A DNA stretch of 64,000 bases from positions 35,346 through 99,345 of the forward strand of contig JAWSVB010000030.1 in NCBI GenBank assembly GCA_033852135.1, in the 5' to 3' direction. The DNA comes from QZLE01 sp033852135 (GTDB taxonomy: Bacteria; Pseudomonadota; Gammaproteobacteria; QZLD01). The notes below the pieces were generated by a model. The model searched no databases, was not told the DNA's origin, and worked only from the letters and a program-made list of their open reading frames with translations. Shown here one piece after another: positions 61,835 to 64,000 of this stretch. Position numbers and translations under genes: made by a program. The stretch's first letter is position 1. Each line of letters opens with the position of its first letter.

Positions 61835-61852
61835 AATCAAATTGATTTGATT
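61835..61852. promoter_or_regulatory. Operator-like palindrome upstream of the hydrolase
   Basis: AATCAAAT-TG-ATTTGATT, a perfect 18-bp palindrome, 94 bp before the hydrolase start. Its core TCAAAYTGRTTTGA is shared with the palindrome before hom (2611-2630). Confidence 0.4.
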
Positions 61853-61874
61853 CGCATCCATGCTCAATCAAACC

Positions 61875-62294
61875 TTATTTATACTTTTCACTCAGCCAAA
61901 CTAGAGCACCAGCCATTAGCGCAGGTGGATATGTAAAGGCACCTAAATAAGTGATTGCTAAAAACCCAAAAGCAAAGGAATTAGAGCCCATTAAAAAAAA
62001 CGCTAACACACACCAAATACAAATTGATGATATAAAAATTATAAGGCTCCAGCCCAATGATTTGAATACTCCTCCCATAATAGATTGATGATTGTATTTA
62101 ATATATTTTCCAAGAAATCCACCTGCCAAGAATCCACACATCATTGGTAACAGGATAAACGCTATTTGCTGTTTATCTCTCATACTAGTGAAATCAAAAT
62201 GCGTAAACATTAGAAATGGTAATGTTGCAGCAATTCCAAAAATAACCCCAGGCTTTAAAGATAACCCTCTCAAATTATATTCCAATACTTTCAT
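61875..62294 (-). CDS. Four-helix membrane protein of unknown function
   Basis: A 139-residue protein with four predicted membrane helices (GVIFGIAATLPFLMF, IAFILLPMMCGFLAGGFLG, LGWSLIIFISSICIWCVLAFFL, FAFGFLAITYLGAFTYPPALMAGALV in part). It is not recognised. It is separate from the hydrolase by 133 bp that includes the palindrome. Confidence 0.6.
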   Translation of the reverse strand: MKVLEYNLRGLSLKPGVIFGIAATLPFLMFTHFDFTSMRDKQQIAFILLPMMCGFLAGGFLGKYIKYNHQSIMGGVFKSLGWSLIIFISSICIWCVLAFFLMGSNSFAFGFLAITYLGAFTYPPALMAGALVWLSEKYK

Positions 62295-62495
62295 AACCTA
62301 CCATCCATGCCATTCAATAATAATGACTAAGATGTTAGTTTTCCAATGTGTAAATTTGATGCTCAAAATCTGGCAAAAAGATGGCGATCTTATGATAAAA
62401 ATCTAAGGCTCTGACGCTATTGATTTTTACCCAATTAATTCTCTCCATTAATTGACACCATTGATTTCATAATTACTGATTGATATTTTGGATTC

Positions 62496-63659
62496 TCACA
62501 CACCAGATTTATTCAATATTTCTATAAATGATACCAAATGAGGGTAATTAGGCCCTTTTAGAATATCAATTTCTCCAGTACTAGCAATATGTAAACTAGC
62601 TCTTGCTTTGCCAAGTCTTTGTAGTAAAGGCTTTATTTTGCTATTAACTGTATCTACGAATGCTTCCATATCTTGAAAAGTGCTAGGAATTTTATAGCCT
62701 TTGTTTGAACTAGAGATTATCACGCCGCTATCTCGTAATTTAGCAATTATACTTGAACGAAGTTTTAGTGTTTTTACCCTACCATACCCAGACTCAAGTA
62801 GGTGCGACTGAATGGCCTCTGTTGCCAAAAATGAATCTTTATCAACCCACCTTGAATAAAAAACCAAATAACAAGCTACTGCAACCTGCAATCTTATGTT
62901 TTCATCACACTTACCCTCATTGTTTTTAATAAATATTTCTGCAGAAGATAACGAGTGAGATAAAATAAGTTTGTTGTATTTATCTGTTACTGTATCAGGT
63001 ATATAGTATGCTTGGTATTTTGTTGGCCATTCATCCAATCCAATACATTTATTTTTTATCAATTCTAAATATACTTCTTTTAATTCAGGAGAGGCCTTTC
63101 TTTCATAAACTTTTGCAATTGACCCTACAATAAAGTCAGCCAGCTGAACAAGAACATTGCTATTACTTTGAACCAAATCAAATTGAGATTTGTAAAATAA
63201 ATCAGGCAAGTGGTTTTTTTCAATGTACTTTCTAAAACTTAATTTGTAATCATCACTACCGTGTTCATCGGCAATAATATGAATATCACTAAAGCTAGAA
63301 AATAACTTATTAAATATTTTGCCGTTTATATGCTTTAAAAAAGACTTCTTGTATTGAAGGCCGCTATCTTGATTGATTCTTTCTTTATCAACAACTAATG
63401 AGTAATATTTAAAATCAATATTCTCAAACGCTTTTAAAATTGTAATCCTTCTCTTATGATTATTGCCTACCCCACTTGATTTCATCTCTCCCGTTTGAAA
63501 ATAACGCTTTCGTATGCCTTCAATGCTAGATATTAACTTATTCAACTCGTTTTTTTGGACAAGTATGGCTGCAATAACAAAGTAAGTAGAAGCTCCGATC
63601 TTGTTAGTTTCAAGGTCGTGGTTTCCATATTCATCAATAAAAGCATAAACTTGATTCAT
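62496..63659 (-). CDS. DUF3800 domain protein
   Basis: A 387-residue protein. The N-terminal 230 residues are DUF3800, an RNase H-like fold: FIDEYGNHD (acidic residues), IADEHGSDD and VQLADFIVGSI near the end of the domain. The C-terminal 150 residues look like a helical or winged-helix extension (KLRSSIIAKLRDSGVIISSSNKGYKI). DUF3800 proteins are common in accessory and defence regions but have no firm function. AAGG lies 8 nt before the ATG. Confidence 0.78.
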   Translation of the reverse strand: MNQVYAFIDEYGNHDLETNKIGASTYFVIAAILVQKNELNKLISSIEGIRKRYFQTGEMKSSGVGNNHKRRITILKAFENIDFKYYSLVVDKERINQDSGLQYKKSFLKHINGKIFNKLFSSFSDIHIIADEHGSDDYKLSFRKYIEKNHLPDLFYKSQFDLVQSNSNVLVQLADFIVGSIAKVYERKASPELKEVYLELIKNKCIGLDEWPTKYQAYYIPDTVTDKYNKLILSHSLSSAEIFIKNNEGKCDENIRLQVAVACYLVFYSRWVDKDSFLATEAIQSHLLESGYGRVKTLKLRSSIIAKLRDSGVIISSSNKGYKIPSTFQDMEAFVDTVNSKIKPLLQRLGKARASLHIASTGEIDILKGPNYPHLVSFIEILNKSGV

Positions 63660-63845
63660 TTGTTAAGCCTTTTTAAAGCCCAGCCAATATTACTAGCTAA
63701 TTATATACAGATATCAGTTTTATTCATAAAGAATAAATATTAATCAATTATGACACATTCCCCACTTACAGACTAGGCAATATCTACCGCAAATATTTGT
63801 CAAAATTTTAAAACGACATAGACTTAGTTTATTATTTCAAGTTCC

Positions 63846-63907
63846 CTGAGCGTAGCCGAAGGGGCAAGAAAAATTATTATAATCAATGAGACTTCGGCTA
63901 CGCTCAG
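63846..63907. repeat. Inverted pair of CTGAGCGTAGCCGAAG elements
   Basis: CTGAGCGTAGCCGAAG (63846-63861) and its perfect reverse complement (63892-63907) are 30 bp apart. The unit resembles the widespread CCCTGAG...GAAGGG intergenic palindromes of proteobacteria. Confidence 0.8.
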
Positions 63908-63933
63908 CCATCTTGATTCTATTAATTTATTTC

Positions 63934-63960
63934 CCCGGACAGTAGTGGATCAAGTCCGGG
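63934..63960. repeat. Palindromic GTCCGGGATGACGG-type repeat
   Basis: CCCGGAC and GTCCGGG flank AGTAGTGGATCAA; the reverse complement reads CGTCATCCCGGACTTGATCC, a well-known dispersed intergenic repeat in many proteobacteria. Confidence 0.75.
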
Positions 63961-64000
63961 ATGACGGTTTCGTACTTGGAAAAAGTTTATACGGTTTCAT

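Larger units (their letters stand above)
63660..64000. other. Gene-free end of the window with dispersed repeats
   Basis: No gene is visible. The right half has two palindromic elements (63846-63907 and 63934-63960), higher in GC than the surroundings. Confidence 0.6.

Noticed and set aside
63846..63960. Insertion sequence ends
   Set aside because: No transposase frame lies between or near the repeats inside the window; they look like small dispersed palindromes.

Overview
The window is AT-rich DNA from a free-living gammaproteobacterium that I cannot name more closely. The evidence is conserved neighbourhoods: nudJ-mnmA-hflD, divergent orn and rsgA, lolCDE-type genes, rlmN-pilF-rodZ-hisS-yfgM, qmcA-nfeD, a PhoP/PhoQ-type pair, and the AguA/AguB route to putrescine. 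A three-gene class III-like PHA synthase locus and a phasin elsewhere show that it makes polyhydroxyalkanoate granules. No rRNA, tRNA, IS element or CRISPR array was seen.

Layout. 1-6.1 kb (minus strand): two LolC/E-family permeases, lolD, hom, thrC. 6.2-8.7 kb (plus): a small periplasmic protein and aguAB. 8.7-9.5 kb: a long gene-free stretch with a perfect CRP-type site and a cluster of DnaA boxes. 9.5-23.9 kb: mixed housekeeping genes (nudJ-mnmA-hflD, acnB, an MTA/MTI phosphorylase next to a hypoxanthine phosphoribosyltransferase, dsbC, ubiG plus a HAD phosphatase, rimI, a divergent family 4 uracil-DNA glycosylase). 24-26 kb: leuA behind a promoter and a leucine-rich leader peptide, which indicates attenuation. 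26-33.8 kb: pssA, orn/rsgA, phasin, xerD, adk. 33.9-47.7 kb: almost all minus strand, with bamB, yfgM, hisS, rodZ, pilF, rlmN, mazG and a PhoPQ-PepSY-glycine-zipper operon that starts with a PhoP-type direct-repeat operator. 47.8-53.8 kb: HD-GYP, Nudix, rluE, qmcA-nfeD and the PHA synthase locus.

53.8-64 kb looks accessory. Its centre is a tandem array of four secreted class 2 lipases. They are of two types in the order A-B-A-B, and the third gene appears to be an A/B mosaic. Three of the four have the same upstream module: a CRP-type TGTGA-N6-TCACA box exactly 21 bp before a TATAAAT -10 box, which is class II spacing. A fifth copy of this module has no lipase gene behind it. It drives about 165 bp that ends in the same type of terminator, so it is either the scar of a lost lipase or a small RNA gene. 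The 3' untranslated regions of the second, third and fourth lipases and the orphan share a hairpin with changing stem and a CUCC-containing loop, just before the terminator. I regard this CRP/lipase/orphan-RNA array as the most likely undescribed system here. The window ends with a 5'-nucleotidase, small membrane proteins, an alpha/beta hydrolase, a DUF3800 protein and dispersed palindromic repeats.

Several starts were moved from the longest reading frame to the codon behind a Shine-Dalgarno sequence. All functions are from motif and context recognition; no database search was run.
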